A program made the position numbers and the translations under genes. A DNA stretch of 64,000 bases, taken from Apoderus coryli. Its lineage: Eukaryota; Arthropoda; Insecta; Coleoptera; Attelabidae. Under the pieces are notes generated by a model. It ran no database searches, was not told the origin of the DNA, and was given only the letters and a program-made list of their open reading frames with translations. The DNA is taken from NCBI GenBank assembly GCA_911728435.2, contig OU452211.1:4340001-4404000 (forward strand), read 5' to 3'. Below, in pieces: positions 12,838-25,700 of this stretch (positions within the stretch are counted from its first letter, which is position 1; every line of letters begins with the position of its first letter).

Positions 12838-13715
12838 TTCGAGAATTTTTGAACAAACGATTTTAGTTTTTATTAATTTCTGACATTATTTTTACAGATA
12901 TAAAAAAATCAAAAGCACTTGCTTACTTGTCACTTTTTGAGGAGAAAAAGAGCGTTTTGAAATTTTTCTCTACGACGTTTCGTTTTTGAAAAACCAACAT
13001 CATCGTCTTTTTTAAATAACGGCCCTGAATTTTTTATTGTGAAATTTAAAGCCATTTTCAATTCAAAAATAGGTGTTATATCACACTTAATGGTTTATAC
13101 AAGTTTTCAATATTTTTAGCTATTCAAGAAAAATCGCCCTACTTTGGTGCTTATTTTTCGTAAAAGATTCATAAAGAGAAAGGCGTTTTTTTAGTAGCTT
13201 CAAAAAGCACAAAAATTTCAACTAAATTTAAAAAACCGCGTACAGAATAAAATGTTGTACCCACAGATCTAGAAATTGCTAGATCTGTGGTTGTACCTAC
13301 TGAGATATAAATAAATTGTAAAATAATAATAAATAATTGTGAGTAACGACGAAAAAATGTTTTTGAAAAAACTACTACTCTGCATTCAGTAAGTTAAGTG
13401 CGAAACTATGGCGATTTTTCTTGAAGAAGTTTAAAAAATAGCTAAAAATACTTTGTCTAAACCATTACGTGTGATACACAACCTCTTTTAGAATTGAAAA
13501 TCGCTTTAAATTTAACAATAAACAATCCAGAGGCGTATACAAGAACGAAGTTGATGATGGTTTTTCAAAAATGAAACGTTGTAGTTAAAATTGGGAAAAA
13601 AATTTCTCCTCAAAAAGTAACAATGAGGAAGTGCTTTTCATTTTTTTATATCTGTAAAAACATTGTCAGAAACAAAAACTAAAATTGGAAAAAATCCTTT
13701 TTTCAAAAATTGTCG
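12838..13715. repeat. Large fold-back element with about 0.3 kb inverted arms
   Basis: The left arm (about 12838-13135) and the right arm (about 13415-13715) are inverted, diverged copies of one another. Matching landmarks include a TTTTTACAGATATAAAAAAA-type segment near 12889-12908 and its reverse complement near 13640-13659, AAAGCACTT near 12911-12919 and AAGTGCTTTT near 13629-13639, and a GCGATTTTTCTTGA segment that mirrors TCAAGAAAAATCGCC. The spacer holds a perfect 12-bp hairpin at 13261-13290. No coding capacity was seen. It looks like a MITE or fold-back transposon, or two inverted copies of one repeat. Confidence 0.7.
13261..13290. repeat. Perfect 12-bp inverted repeat at the fold-back centre
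   Basis: CCACAGATCTAG is followed by six bases and then its exact reverse complement CTAGATCTGTGG. It sits in the spacer between the two long inverted arms of the element at 12838-13715. It would extrude or fold as a tight stem-loop. The outer flanking bases (GTACC / GGTTGTACC) are also partly complementary. Confidence 0.85.
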
Positions 13716-15329
13716 AAAACGGCTAAAGTTAGTAGTAGTTCCCTACTCTTCGGTTTAGAGGTGACGGATTCAGATTGTTCTTTCAGAAGCAATCCACTTT
13801 TCATCCCCAACATGAACTCAATTATTTATTTTTACATTTCAAATAGTAAATTTGCATAATTCCTATTACTTAATTGTTTTAGTTTTCGATATTTTACTGT
13901 TAGGAAAAGAAAAAAAATATACTAAAATCGGAAGACATTTGAATTTATAAATTGAGTCATTTAGTTCTCTGGTGCATATCTTTTGAGTGTATCACATCAA
14001 TTTCTTCATTTCGTGTTTTGTCAAATAATTTCGCGTTATTTTATTTGTAAAGTCATCTTGAATGATAAGTGTTAAAGAATAGCTTATTAGCTAAACTTCG
14101 CCTTCATGATGATTTGATGTACAATGTATTTATAGATAATTTTTTTACTAAAATTGTTTATTATTATTAACTCTTGAGCTTACACTGGGTTTGTCGAAAA
14201 GAACAATGAGAGAGCTGTACCAGAAACAAGACAAACAATTTTATGTTGTAGGTAATTAAGTACTACAATAGATGAGCAGATGCCGAGCGAATCCTATCCA
14301 AGAAAAGTATTAGTTTCGTTAGCAATGTTAGTAACCTAATGAGAGACCTAAGCATGAACATTTATTATTTTGTAATTTACTGTATAGTTATACCTGTGTA
14401 AGGATATTTTCAACACTGGCCAATAATTTTAATCAGACCAAATAATGTACTTTTAAATTAATTTTATTAATTTAACAGCTAATTAAACTTACTTCATATA
14501 GGTACGCATAATTATTTTTAATGTTGCAAATCCATCCTTAATTAAATTAAGTTCATTACAGGTACAATGTAATATTAAACTACATGTAACAGTGTTTCAA
14601 GAATAAAATTCTTGCGTAAAAATATTTTACGTCAAAGTTATGTGATCACAAAAATGTGACTTAAAATTGGTATGGTTCTCAGGTTTTTTTTTTCAGTCAG
14701 TGCGTAACGCACATGTAATTCTGACATAACGACAGTTAACAAATAATATGGCAAAATATACCTGGTGGCCCATTTAAAAGTGTTCTTTGTTAATAATACC
14801 TCCAGGCATTTGATCTTTTGGTCACATATTAGTTTATGTATACATGGTGGTCATGAAGTTTACTTTTGGTTGGTGGTTACATGTCCACCCTGTACGATAA
14901 TATGGATTGTCTCTATTGTAGGGCAGCGTGTATGGTCATTTCTCTACACTGCGTAGCAACTTGTTCCAGCACATTTAATCGCTCGAGGAGTCAAGGGAGT
15001 CACTGCATTTGATTTGAATCTTTTTACAAACATGTCATTTTTACAATTTTGGTGCAAAGTAATGTAAAAAATATGTTTTTCATGACGAATCGCTGCTGAT
15101 TCCATTTTCGGAATAGCGAGGACTCCTCAAAAACTTCCATAATTTTTAAAAATATAATGGTGTCGTAGAAACCAGGCTGTTTTTTTCACAATTTTGTCAT
15201 TCGAAATTTGGCAGAAAGCGGCAAAAAATTTAAAAGGTTCAAAATCCAGTCATTCAATAAATCCGTAGGATGCCACATAGATGGCGTTAATAGAATTTTT
15301 TCCTTATGATTTTTATTTAGTACTAACTT
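13716..15329. other. Intergenic AT-rich DNA, nothing recognised
   Basis: No domain-bearing frame was found. The 63-codon frame at 14765-14956 is cysteine- and tryptophan-rich but has no family match. The stretch at 15060-15310 may be the 5' part of the transposase relic that becomes readable from about 15330. Confidence 0.45.
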
Positions 15330-15648
15330 TCAATCTTGAAACAGGCATAATAACCATTTCTTTTGTGCTGAAAATCCATATGCGATAGTTGAAGATAATT
15401 TTCAACATCAGTATTGGAATTGTGCGACTTTCTGGGCCACACGCTTCCTGGATATCTGGAAAACGCACCATTGGCAATTAGAAATGCAATGTGGTTTACG
15501 CACGATGGTGCACCAGCGCATTTTAGTCGGGTTGCTCGTGAGTTTTGAACAGAAAACTCCCTTATGGCCTGCACGATCCTAAGATTAAAACCCACTGGAT
15601 TTTTTATCTGGGGCCACCTGAAGTCTTTAGTTTACGCTACTCCTGTGG
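15330..15648 (+). mobile_element. Decayed DUF4817/mariner-type transposase DDE region
   Basis: The + strand encodes, with frameshifts, AENPYAIVEDNFQHQYW near 15360-15415, then MWFTHDGAPAHFSRVARE around 15487-15542. A compressed tail reads GFFIWGHLKSLVYATPVE at about 15598-15650. THDGAPAHFS followed by a WGHLKSLVY segment is the DDE-domain signature of the insect transposase family whose N-terminus is seen at 3285-3665. A stop follows the FSRVARE stretch and part of the domain between the two motifs is deleted. The coding line then runs directly into LINE reverse transcriptase sequence. Confidence 0.7.
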
Positions 15649-16371
15649 AAAATTACCGGCCAATATCTTTGGGCAGTAATATCTCGAAGATATCCCAATA
15701 TTGTTTTATCAGTAGGCTAAATGATTTTCGTTCGAGAACATTCCGCTAAGCATGGTTTTAGAGCCGTGCTTTCAACTGATACGGCTTTGAACTCTTATGT
15801 ATACGAGCTTTTAGAGGCGTTGGATGCTGGGGAGAGTCCGATTGTAGTTTTCTGCAATCTGACGCGTGCTTTCGACTGCGTCCGGCATGGTGTTCTACTT
15901 GAGAAATTTCTGCCCTGAGTTGGATTCGCTGTTTTCTCGATGGGAGAGAGCAATATGTGTAAGTTACCCATCTGAACTCCTCGGGCGGCAACATTGATAA
16001 TTTCAGGTCTTCCGCGAGAGGAAATAGTTTGGGCGTACCACAGGGCTTGGTTCTGGGGCCCATATTATTTTTCCTGTATGTGAATGAGATGTCTGACTCG
16101 GTGAACTGTGCTTCGGTTGTACAATATGCCGATGACACGACCGTTCTGGTGAGGAGCAATGAGTGTGGGAATTCGTTGCGGTGTAAGCGCGGGGACGTTG
16201 TTGAGGAGTTGTCGTCGTGGTTTCGGAATAATTGGCTGCGCTTGAACTTGTCGAAAATTGGTTCATTCGTTTTCATTCTGTCAGGAGTGTTTCTGTTGAT
16301 GATTTTGATGTGCCCATGGGAGAATCGAGCCTGGAAAGGGTGTGTATAAATTTGCAAGCAATCTGACTATG
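15649..16371 (+). mobile_element. Non-LTR reverse transcriptase fragment (truncated, frameshifted)
   Basis: The frame begins with ENYRPISLGSNISKI, the usual LINE RT motif NYRPISL..xxSK. After a frameshift it continues HGFRAVLSTDTALNSYVYELLEALDAGESPIVVFCNLTRAFDCV, with the first catalytic aspartate region degraded (NLTRAFD in place of DLTKAFD). It then reads GVPQGLVLGPILFFLYVNEM and the catalytic box QYADDTTVL near 16120-16143. The copy stops being readable around 16260-16350 and the C-terminal part is missing. At least two frameshifts and a stop after LEKFLP make it non-functional. It appears jockey-like. Confidence 0.85.
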
Positions 16372-17186
16372 GACTGGTGAGTTATAGCATTTTGTGTGAA
16401 GCTACGTTTGTTATTGAAAAACAAAAAATGGAAAAAGTGCATTTTCTACATTATTTTATTTCTGACTTGTCATATGTCCGTATTATTATTAAATAATGTT
16501 TTATAGGGTATATCCGGTATAAAACACACAATACAGGTGGCTTCAATAAAAAAAAACATATTCAATTACGTTTATCTACTGTACAATCGACCCTGTATAA
16601 TTTTCCCTTAAATCAAAAAACGAACAACTTCCAACCAAAAGTTCTTCAAAAAAAATCATTAACATTTGATCGAATTTAAGCTTGTTTACCCTGTTTACAC
16701 CTAATTAGGTTTTCCAAAGTTTTGTAATCGCTTCGGTAAAAGTAAATTGCGTCCGTAGTTGAGGAATTTATGCTTGCGACTTATAAATGGCCGCAAGACA
16801 TAGCGTCAGATCATCGGCTTCCATATAGATAACTTTGATTCAAATAAATATTTGATGTAATTTGTTAATTCACTATTCAATAAAAACTTGTCTGCTTGTG
16901 CATTTGCTAAAGCGTTTATAACTGACACTGTACAATATCACCTGGTAGTGGTAAAAGCAAGGTTTTATAAAGTCTGCACAACATTCACTATTTACGGTAG
17001 TTCGAAAAAGTAAAGTTCCGCGTGTACTGTAATAATAGTAAAAGAACTGGGTCCAGCCATAGTTGCCGCTGGTACGAAACACTGGCTGGCACGCGCGTTT
17101 TTATTTAAAAAAATTTCAATTCATTAAATTTTTTTTATACAAAATAATATTTGCATATAGTTAATAATAAATTTAAATTTGTGACT
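16372..17186 (+). promoter_or_regulatory. Region upstream of laccase 2 exon 1; promoter likely here
   Basis: This is the 0.8 kb between the last LINE relic and the laccase 2 start codon. A GC-richer patch with CACGCGCG lies at about 17040-17100, and a TATACAAAA-like run at about 17137-17145. I could not fix a transcription start, and an upstream non-coding exon cannot be excluded. A CCCTGTATAAT transposon-end-like sequence is near 16601. Confidence 0.3.
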
Positions 17187-17316
17187 ATGGGTCAAAAAAT
17201 ATTATTCCGGGGGTTGCAAATTACGTTAATCGTGATGTTTTTAAGCGTTAGCTGTCAAGCAGTGAGGATTCAAGGAAGTGGAGGAAGCGGTAATAGCGGA
17301 AGGACTCGAGCTTCAG
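17187..17316 (+). CDS. Lac2: Laccase 2 exon 1: signal peptide and Gly/Ser linker
   Basis: The ATG opens a 43-codon frame. A basic start (MGQKILFRG) is followed by a hydrophobic core and SCQA, a typical secretory signal with cleavage likely near residue 25. Next comes VRIQGSGGSGNSGR, which resembles the N-terminus of known beetle laccase 2. The exon ends in phase 1 (G) at a GTTAGG donor, and the matching phase-1 acceptor is 21 kb away at 38336. The closest upstream in-frame signal is this ATG, so the start is well supported. Gene 2 and the candidate third gene have first exons of the same kind and phase. Confidence 0.93.
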
Positions 17317-17457
17317 GTTAGGATCATAATTTACTAAATATAGTGTAATTAGTTTGTCTGGGTGAAAATGTGCTTTAACCATTATTTCAACATGTTAACG
17401 ACTGAAATATTTGTCGCCAATTTGTTTTTGCTCCACTTTTCGGTAAACTTTGTTGTA

Positions 17458-18879
17458 CAGTCGAACCTCTATATAGTTATAGAGCAAAATGTCGACCGAA
17501 ATTGCACTATAGAGAGTTTTTCAATTTAAATATAAAGAAAAATCAACAAGCAACCAAAAAAATCGCAAAATTGAATTATAAAAGATTTTATGAAACATTT
17601 GAAATTTTAATACAGAGCATGTACATAATCTACGTACACATTACATAAGAATATAGTAATTTGTGTATTTTTCAGAAATTGCTAAATAACATATATTTAT
17701 ACATTATTATGTACTAGGAAAAATAATGAGTTATATGCTTTTGTTCAACAAAATTCTCGTATTTATTCAAATGCATAAAGATTGTCCCCGGTTTCAGTTT
17801 CTCCATCATGATCGTCTATACTTTTTATATCGTCAATAATGTCTTGGTCAGTTGGGAGATCTGTCATGCCAAAATCATTGTCGATTTCTAAGAAATCTTC
17901 AAGAAAAAATCTGCGTCGACGGTAGCAGTTTTTTGTAGAATACCCCATTGTTTTGTTAAGGTAGCGAGATCGATTTCGTCTTCTTCCTCCCATTCGTGAT
18001 TTTTCTCAGTAAAACCCGCTTTAGAAAAGCAGTTTTTGACAGTTTTCTGACACACATTTTCACTTCATACTTTAATAGTCTATAGGTTGCAATTTGAAGG
18101 TCATGTTTGGTGGAAGAAAGATCAACTCAAATATTCGTTAATTTTTTACTTACACTAACTGGATATGCAGGACAATATTGTCTATAAACAACACAATCTT
18201 TCGCTTTTGGCTTTTGATTTTCGTGTCCAGTTCTATAATCCTTCTTTCGAAAATCTCAGAAGTCATCCGCATGCCTTTTTATTATAGACGTAATTTAACT
18301 CCTTTTAAACAACGGGGATTTTTGCTTTCACCTATGAGTAGTAATTTCAGTTTTTCTGAGCCATCCATGTTTGCTCCAACCATAAGTGTTACCCTTTCTT
18401 TACTTGTTTTAACACTAAAAGCGAAAGTTTTATTTGGCAAAGATTTAAAAAACAAACCGGTTTCATCGCAATTGAAACCGTTTTTTGGCTCGTACTTTTT
18501 CAATGCATTTTTTAAAATAGTTTCAGTCCAAATGTCACAGTTCTCCTTACTAGCACAATTTCCCGATATTGGTACGTTTTGATACGTACGTGCCACTTGA
18601 AACCAACGTAAAACTGCTTCATTTACATCCTCGTAAGAACACACACGTACTCGCTTGCGACTGCTTGGAACATTACTTTTCTTTATGATAATTGGGCGAG
18701 TTTTTACTAGCAGAGATACACAACCTGGGGATACACCGAATCTTGCAGGAACATCAATCAACTTCCTCCAAAACTTTAATTTTCTCAGCTAAACTTAAAC
18801 ACATACGCTTGGACTTCTTACTTGATTCTTAAACAAAAACCAACTGAACCTAAATTGGCGATTTACTAGGCCTCGACTA
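17458..18879 (-). mobile_element. Tigger/pogo-family DNA transposon relic
   Basis: The minus strand encodes a CENP-B-type transposase in pieces. The main frame (18761-18282) contains VPISG, then NCDETGLFFKSLPNKTFAF and ANMDGSEKLKLLLIGESKNPRCLKGV. These are diagnostic of the Tigger DDE domain, with the first catalytic Asp in CDETGLF. An N-terminal HTH remnant lies at about 18835-18700 and a C-terminal piece containing DLPTDQDIIDDI at 17993-17763. The ends fit a pogo pattern: CAGTCGAACCTC at 17458 and a decayed complement ending CTCGACTA at 18872-18879, each flanked by TA. The middle of the DDE domain is deleted and frames are broken, so it is inactive. It sits in laccase 2 intron 1, antisense to the gene. 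Confidence 0.85.
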
Positions 18880-19060
18880 TAAAATGGGTTAGGAATTCCC
18901 CAGGTGTCGTACAGAAATATACCTGCTTTATTGCCTGCGATGTGCGCTTCGCATGCTGGGTTTTCTTTTTTCTAATTTTTGAATAAAGTATATAGTTAGT
19001 TGGTTACCTTAGTTTATTGGAAATAATGAAATGAAAATTCTGGTCATATATTTTTAATTA

Positions 19061-19750
19061 TACACTGCTCAAAAAAATGAAAGGAAAACATTTTTCAAAT
19101 GGCAATGTTCCACCTGCAGCAGCACAAATGACTATTTAGCATACTTCTCACGAGCCTTCGAATGTCTTCCTGTGATATATTGTCCCACTCTTCGATTAGG
19201 GCTTCTGTTAATTGCTGAAGGGTTTCAGGTGGATTTGGTCGACGTCGAACACGTCTGTCCAATATATCCCATAAGGATTCAATTGATTTGACGTCAGAGC
19301 TTATTGTTAGTCAATCAATTTTACGAATTTCATGCTCGTTAAGAAAATCTATAATAATCGCAGCAATATGAGGCCTTGCATTATCCTACATGAAAAGAAA
19401 ATCAGGGCCTATACCATATGCTGCAGGAATAACCTGATCTAACAGACTGATATCCATATATCTATCTATACAAACTGTCATGCCCTTGCCCGATGAGGCT
19501 CTCTAAGCCTGCCGCGACATAAAACCTAAATGTGAATATTTTCATAATCACTTTATTTGTTGTAATTGCTGTGGAATATTAAACTTATGTCGAATAAATG
19601 AGAATAATCACGTTTATTTTTTAACAAATCAAAAAAATAAAATATAAATCCATTATGAAAATATAATTTTCATTTGTTAATAACAGCAAGTCAAAAAATT
19701 ACAGAGTTATCCAAAAGTGTTCCTTTATTTTTTTTTTGAGCAGTGTGTTA
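19061..19750 (-). mobile_element. Tc1/mariner-type transposon relic with terminal repeats
   Basis: The left end reads TACACTGCTCAAAAAAATGA and the right end is its inverse, TTTTTTTTGAGCAGTGTG near 19729-19747, so both terminal repeats are present. The minus strand between about 19430 and 19130 encodes FMxDNARPHIAAIIIDFL, then SIESLWDILDRRVRRR and EEWDNISQEDIRRLVRSM. This is the C-terminal half of a Tc1 transposase, with the DNARPH block and the third acidic residue in the LWDxLDRRV segment. A stop interrupts the DNA block and the N-terminal half is missing. It lies inside laccase 2 intron 1. Confidence 0.85.
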
Positions 19751-22700
19751 TAATATCTTGTCGGGCAAGTTTTGGGGTGACACAACCGATTTTTATTAAA
19801 CTTAGGACGCCATATTCAGAACTGGGCTCACCCTTTTATTACTTTTTAAGAACTGGAAATGTGAAAATCTCCTTATTTTCTTCATTTTTGAAAATAACTA
19901 TAAACAATTACCTATTTTTGAAAAGCTTGAAATTAGGTGAATCGAAATAGTAAAAAATATATACGGTGTTCCGTTAAAACCAAGTTTGTTTCAGAACTCA
20001 AATCAAAAATAATAAAAAAACTGAGTATAACTGGATTATATGTAAAAACCATATAGTGAATCAGTTATTACTGTTTTGACAGCTTGCTTAGTAAAAGAGA
20101 TACAAGTAAGGTCCCAAAATGCAGAACTTTAAAGCCCAATTCTGATTATAACGTCTTAAGTTTCATAAGCAACAATTTGGAACACAGTGTACAAGTTCTT
20201 TGATCTTCATGGAAAGAAATAAGTTCTGGAACTAACGTTGGAGTTCTTTAAGTCGAATTTTGAAGCGTATTGCAACTATTATGCAAATAGAATAGTTGTC
20301 ATAAGAAAATGTAAAGTATGGAATAACTTGTACTAGTTTATAAATTAAAATTGGATGTATATTATTTATTTTAGCATTTCTATATTATTATGAAGGTCGA
20401 TATAAAAACGTTTTAAATAGTTTTATTTTACAACTGTTTCTATAATTACCCTGAAATGGCAAAAACTGTTTTGCATTGCATGCATATTACAAGAAGTGCG
20501 AGTTTAGCATAATATTATTTGATGTAGAAATTAAAGGAGAGTAAGAATGTAATAGAAACTAGACGCATATTATGCGTCTAATAGAATTATTTAAATTCCA
20601 AATGCATATTATTTATATTTGCCTGTATAAGGAAAGTGCATTTTGCACTAGATTTAATAGAATTTCGCTGTTGTGGTTTTTATACATTTAAAATTTAAAT
20701 TTACTAGGCTTGTTACAATAAAAAGTGTATTAACTTGTATGCAGCAAGTACAGGTAATAGAGTAATTAAGTCATAGCGTCTGCGAAGTTTATAGGTACTT
20801 AAAGTTCATATTAATACCATATTAACGACTATAGATTATTAAATAAATATTTCATAATATATTGTAAAACACACTTCTTATTTTTTGTTCGGAAAACGTA
20901 TTTTTTTGGTATTCAACTGTCATGCTAAATAATGTTTTTACCGGACTATGGTCTAGTAAATTAATTGTTGTCCAATTTCCATTAAAAAAAAGATTGTAAT
21001 CCTTGTTCTAACTAGTTGATGATATTTTGAGTTTCAATTTCCTTCGTATTTTAACTATAATAAAACGTGATAGCTAATATTCATTCTAATCTTAAACCAA
21101 AACGAGTTCCAGACCGTGTATAGAACACCTCCAAGATAAAATAATTGTAAAATATGCCATGTGTTTTTGTTTTTACATACAGTTAAATATTCAGGTCAGG
21201 TCGTACTTTTGTTGAGGCTAATTCTATATATACTCCTTCTTCCAGCACATTTCCCTCAACAAACCCACACAATACACCATATATTTACACATATAATATG
21301 ATTAGATACTTGATTTTACAACAAAATTGAAATTAATTCAACTTCCACAATAACATCACAAACATTATCAAACTCCTAATTTATACTTATTTTAATACCA
21401 TTCACTTGAACTAAATCTGGCAGAATTGTTGACAAAATTTGTCAATTTTTTTTCGACTATATCCCTCGTCTTAATTTCCGCGCAATTTTGATTTACAAAT
21501 GGTTCTAGATGGAAAAAGTATATAATAGCATCTGTCAGCAGTTTTTTCGAGCATACCCGCGGCAAAACTTGGCAGCTGTTGTCACCAAAAATTACTATAC
21601 TTTAAATACCTTTGACAACAAATAATTATTTTCTACTAGGACAGCAGAAAACGACGCTAAACCATTTTTCTGATATTATTGTCTATAAATTTTCTAATAT
21701 TGTTTTTAAACAAAATAGGTAGATGCCCTTATGATACTACTTACGATAATGTCGATTTATAGTAAACCTTTTGGTCTATCTCTTAACGTAAAGCTTGAAA
21801 CATTTTGATATATTATGCCAAATAGCCAAACATTTGTGCGAAATGTAAAAAAAAAATTATATAATATTAGTATTTGACGTGACGAATGTTACTGTAAACA
21901 AGGTTGAATTATTGCCTTGGGGACTGCAACTGAATCTATTGGCCACTTGTACTAAATAATAAATACAAAAATTCCTTGTGTTTCTTGGTAATCTATTTAG
22001 CTAGCATGCACTGTAGATAAATTCCAAAAAAACTCGGCTTAGTAAAATTATGGTTCCTGATTTTTAAAATGTATAAAGTACCTAGTACGCCGTCATATGA
22101 CCAGTAGATTTTTCCTGTATTCTTGTCCGGAAACATCTTGCTCGATATGAACAGTTGTTGCGAAAATGCTATTGAACTTCATCTCAAAACTTGGTAATTA
22201 GAAAATATATACTTACTTATAACCAGCTTTATTCAAATAAGTGGGTACCTATTTGTATTAAAGCCTTTGACGAATTCAGATTTTTCCCATAAACTAATCC
22301 GGAAAGATTATTTTAATAATTAATATTTAGAACTTTAAATAGTAGTAACTAGATACACCAACAATAACCCTTAAAAATTTTGCCTATTTAACTATAAAAA
22401 TAGAAAGCTAAGCGAGTTAAACAATGAAGCTGATAGATCCATTCTTCCGAAGTACATGACTGAGTTCAACACAAAGCAAAAGCCTAAAGCTCTATTTCCT
22501 GCATTATTTTAGATACCTTCAAGAGTGAAAAATGATATAGCAAAAGCATAATATATTACTAATTTATTTAGAATCATTTGTCAGTATTCATCAAGCATAA
22601 TTGGCTGTATCGGAAAAATAAAATATGTAAATTAAGCAACGCTTAATATGCCAGTGTTCACACTTACGATTATATTAGTTAAGAAAAATATGAAATTTTA

Positions 22701-25700
22701 TATTTATTGATGGATTTACTTGTTTAATCGAGTGGAATCAGTTGTTGTTTTTTGTTTCGAACTTTCATTTTTTAAATCGCCGCACTGATCAAAGTAAAAT
22801 AACTAATTTATCTTTGGCACAAATGATTGATTCAAATAATATTTTGGGTCATAAATATTATATAATACATTTTTCATTTTATTTTTCAATATATAGATGC
22901 CGCATAAAGACTAATATATTTTTAATAAAGATGCTCTAAAGCACTGATACTATTTTGATAGAGCGATTCGTCAAACCGATGTCTAAAATTATTAGTCGGC
23001 CAACGAGGACGGTTTTTGCAGCTCGTCTTTGAGAGTCCGATACAGCAATAAGTTATTTCGGTCATCTTCTTTTCAAAAATGTCACCCGAAAAGTTGCTAC
23101 ACACAATAGGCAGGGATAATGTTATAGTACTTCAAGAAAACATCAGACTTGCTTTCAAAAAGACTACAGACTAAGATCTCAAAAGAATAATTCTCAAGAA
23201 CAAATTAACCATTTTATTACAGGAAGTAAAAATTTTCTTTACTAATAACAATATTTGCTGCACTTTCCTCTCTGTAACGTACGACATTCTCAAATCAGAA
23301 TCAACAAACTTGGTATAAGCATGTTTTTTCATACTCTATTGCAAACTGTCACAATTCAATTTTGGATGTATTAAATTTTGATAATACAACGCAGTGTAGG
23401 TATGTTACAAAATCTCTCATGCTACCCAGATCAGATTTTTAAGAAGCCAAGGAAATTATCTAAATGCGGTACTATTGCATAATCCCGTAAAACACATGCA
23501 TAAAATTCACTTTCAATAATCTAAGAAACGTTAGGTAGGCGGTATTATTTATACTTTTATTTTATTTATGAGTTTGTATCTGGTCCCTATTTTGTTGCTA
23601 TTTTATGAAATGCAATAAAATAAAATGTTAGTCGACACAGATAATTTTCTTTTCATAGTATTACCCACTTCAAACGTCTATACTATATAAATCTACATAG
23701 ATCGCCGATATATAAATTTATCTAGATCAGCACAAGCCATTAGACAAATAATCTAGTTCAGTTGCTTTTTTATGATTTCATTCTAAAGAAATTGAAGTCA
23801 AGTTATAAGCACACTCAAATCTGTTTCATGGGAGTATGAATAAGTATTACCGGCATTCTAAGATGATTTAGTATGTGTTTGCGTTCAATTGTAGGCTTCT
23901 GGTTGTAATTTGTATAAAAAACAGTTTTTATAGAGCATATAAAGCATTTTGGTTTATTTTTTGTTTTAAATAATTCCATATTTTAGTACTGCCTGAAAAA
24001 AATAACAACATATACCTGGTGATTTGGTATGAAAACAAAAATATTTAAGAAAGTCTCAAACTCTAAATCAAAAAATTTGCAAGGCGGTAAATGTGTCAAC
24101 TAATAATAAAATTGCCCTGTTTGATTTATATCAAAGTCAAATAATAATAATAGAGTAGATATACAGTGTTTTATAGATATTTAGAGTGTGACAATTGAAA
24201 AGCGAAACCGTGTGTATTACCTACACGTCCTTCAAGGTCGTAATCTATGCGCAATTGTTTTTCGTTTGTTATAATAAATTTTCAGTTTCGCATAATTATT
24301 ATATTTAAATATTTGTGTATTGTGTATCAAATTGAGCAGTTGGTTCTGTAATTTTCAGCCTACTAAGCGCGACAACTGGGCATTTTATATTTTTCTTGTA
24401 TTAAGCAAGTTATTTTAATTCTATGTTAAGGATAGTTTAAAATTTGCATACAGAATAACAGTCGTTATAGTGCATTCAGTTCATATTAAATACTCAGGGC
24501 TTTGGTACAGAATGTACGATTTAACTGGTATACCCTCAGAGGGTCTGGTTTCAAAATGTACCTAAAATTAGAGGCTAAATACAGCTTAAATGAAATTAAT
24601 TAAAAGCATTTTATAGCTCTTATATATTCACTCTAATCTCCAATTAAAAAAGAGTTCAAGTCCTTGAAGGATTTCTCAAAATCAAAACAATTTTATAATG
24701 AAAGAAAATAAAACTTCACACAACAATATAACAAATATTTAACCATTATTAATAATATTTTAATACTATTTATTTGAACTAACTGTCTGTCATCGGTTTA
24801 TAATGCACTAGTAAGATCCAAACAAGAGTGTGTGGGCATGGGTTTGGTTCCCAATTTATCGTGTCCACATTTACAGGTTGAAGAGAGTGCAGTGTAAATT
24901 TCTTAAAACATATGTTTTAATCGTCGACGGTTGCTAGATAGGTTCAACTTTGATTCCTTGAAGTTCCAGAGAGCAGTCAAGTCACTTTAAACCCTAATTA
25001 CCCAGCTTCTGTAGAACTAGATACGAAAATAAAGCCCCTGTAACTAGATCCTACATGTTTTCTCACAGCCTATGCGTACACAGATATGTGGACTTAATCA
25101 ATCGCAAACGATGCGTATTCAAATGTAAAAACTATCAAGATATTTCGTAAGCTAAGAAGAATTGTACTGAATAGAATAGGGTGTTTAGGTATCGACTAAA
25201 TTGCACTGACCATATATCAACACAAGGGTAGTTCCTAATTTTCCGGAAATTTTAATTTTGTGAAGCTAAGTAAAGAATGTTATGGTTTGTCATGATGCCC
25301 AGATATTGGTAATTGTATTCTAACCATAAATCACCTCATAACAAACTATCTCAACAAATTTCTCAGAGATTGGCAGATACTGTCTGTAGTAGTTGATGAT
25401 CCAAAAATCAGTAGTTGTATTCCGACTTTTCTTGGCTATAAATGTTAATAAGTTTTCAATCTCAAGAACAGAGTTCACTCCTGTATAAGATTTGTTCCAT
25501 CATTTACCTGGAAGGTACAAATGTTGCCAATATATGTTGCACAAACATAACAACACGACTGTAGCTTGTACTAGATAATGTTGGCAATCCAAAGAATTAG
25601 AGACATTATTTTGTGGAAGAAAAAAACGAACTAAAACTTTACCATCTTGATATTAATTTAGAATATCTAATAATTTTAATCGAACTCGCATTCTTCATTC

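Noticed and set aside
15758..16357. 199-codon minus-strand open frame
   Set aside because: It is the antisense of the LINE reverse transcriptase (YADDTTVL on the plus strand), and its translation is compositionally odd with no family resemblance.
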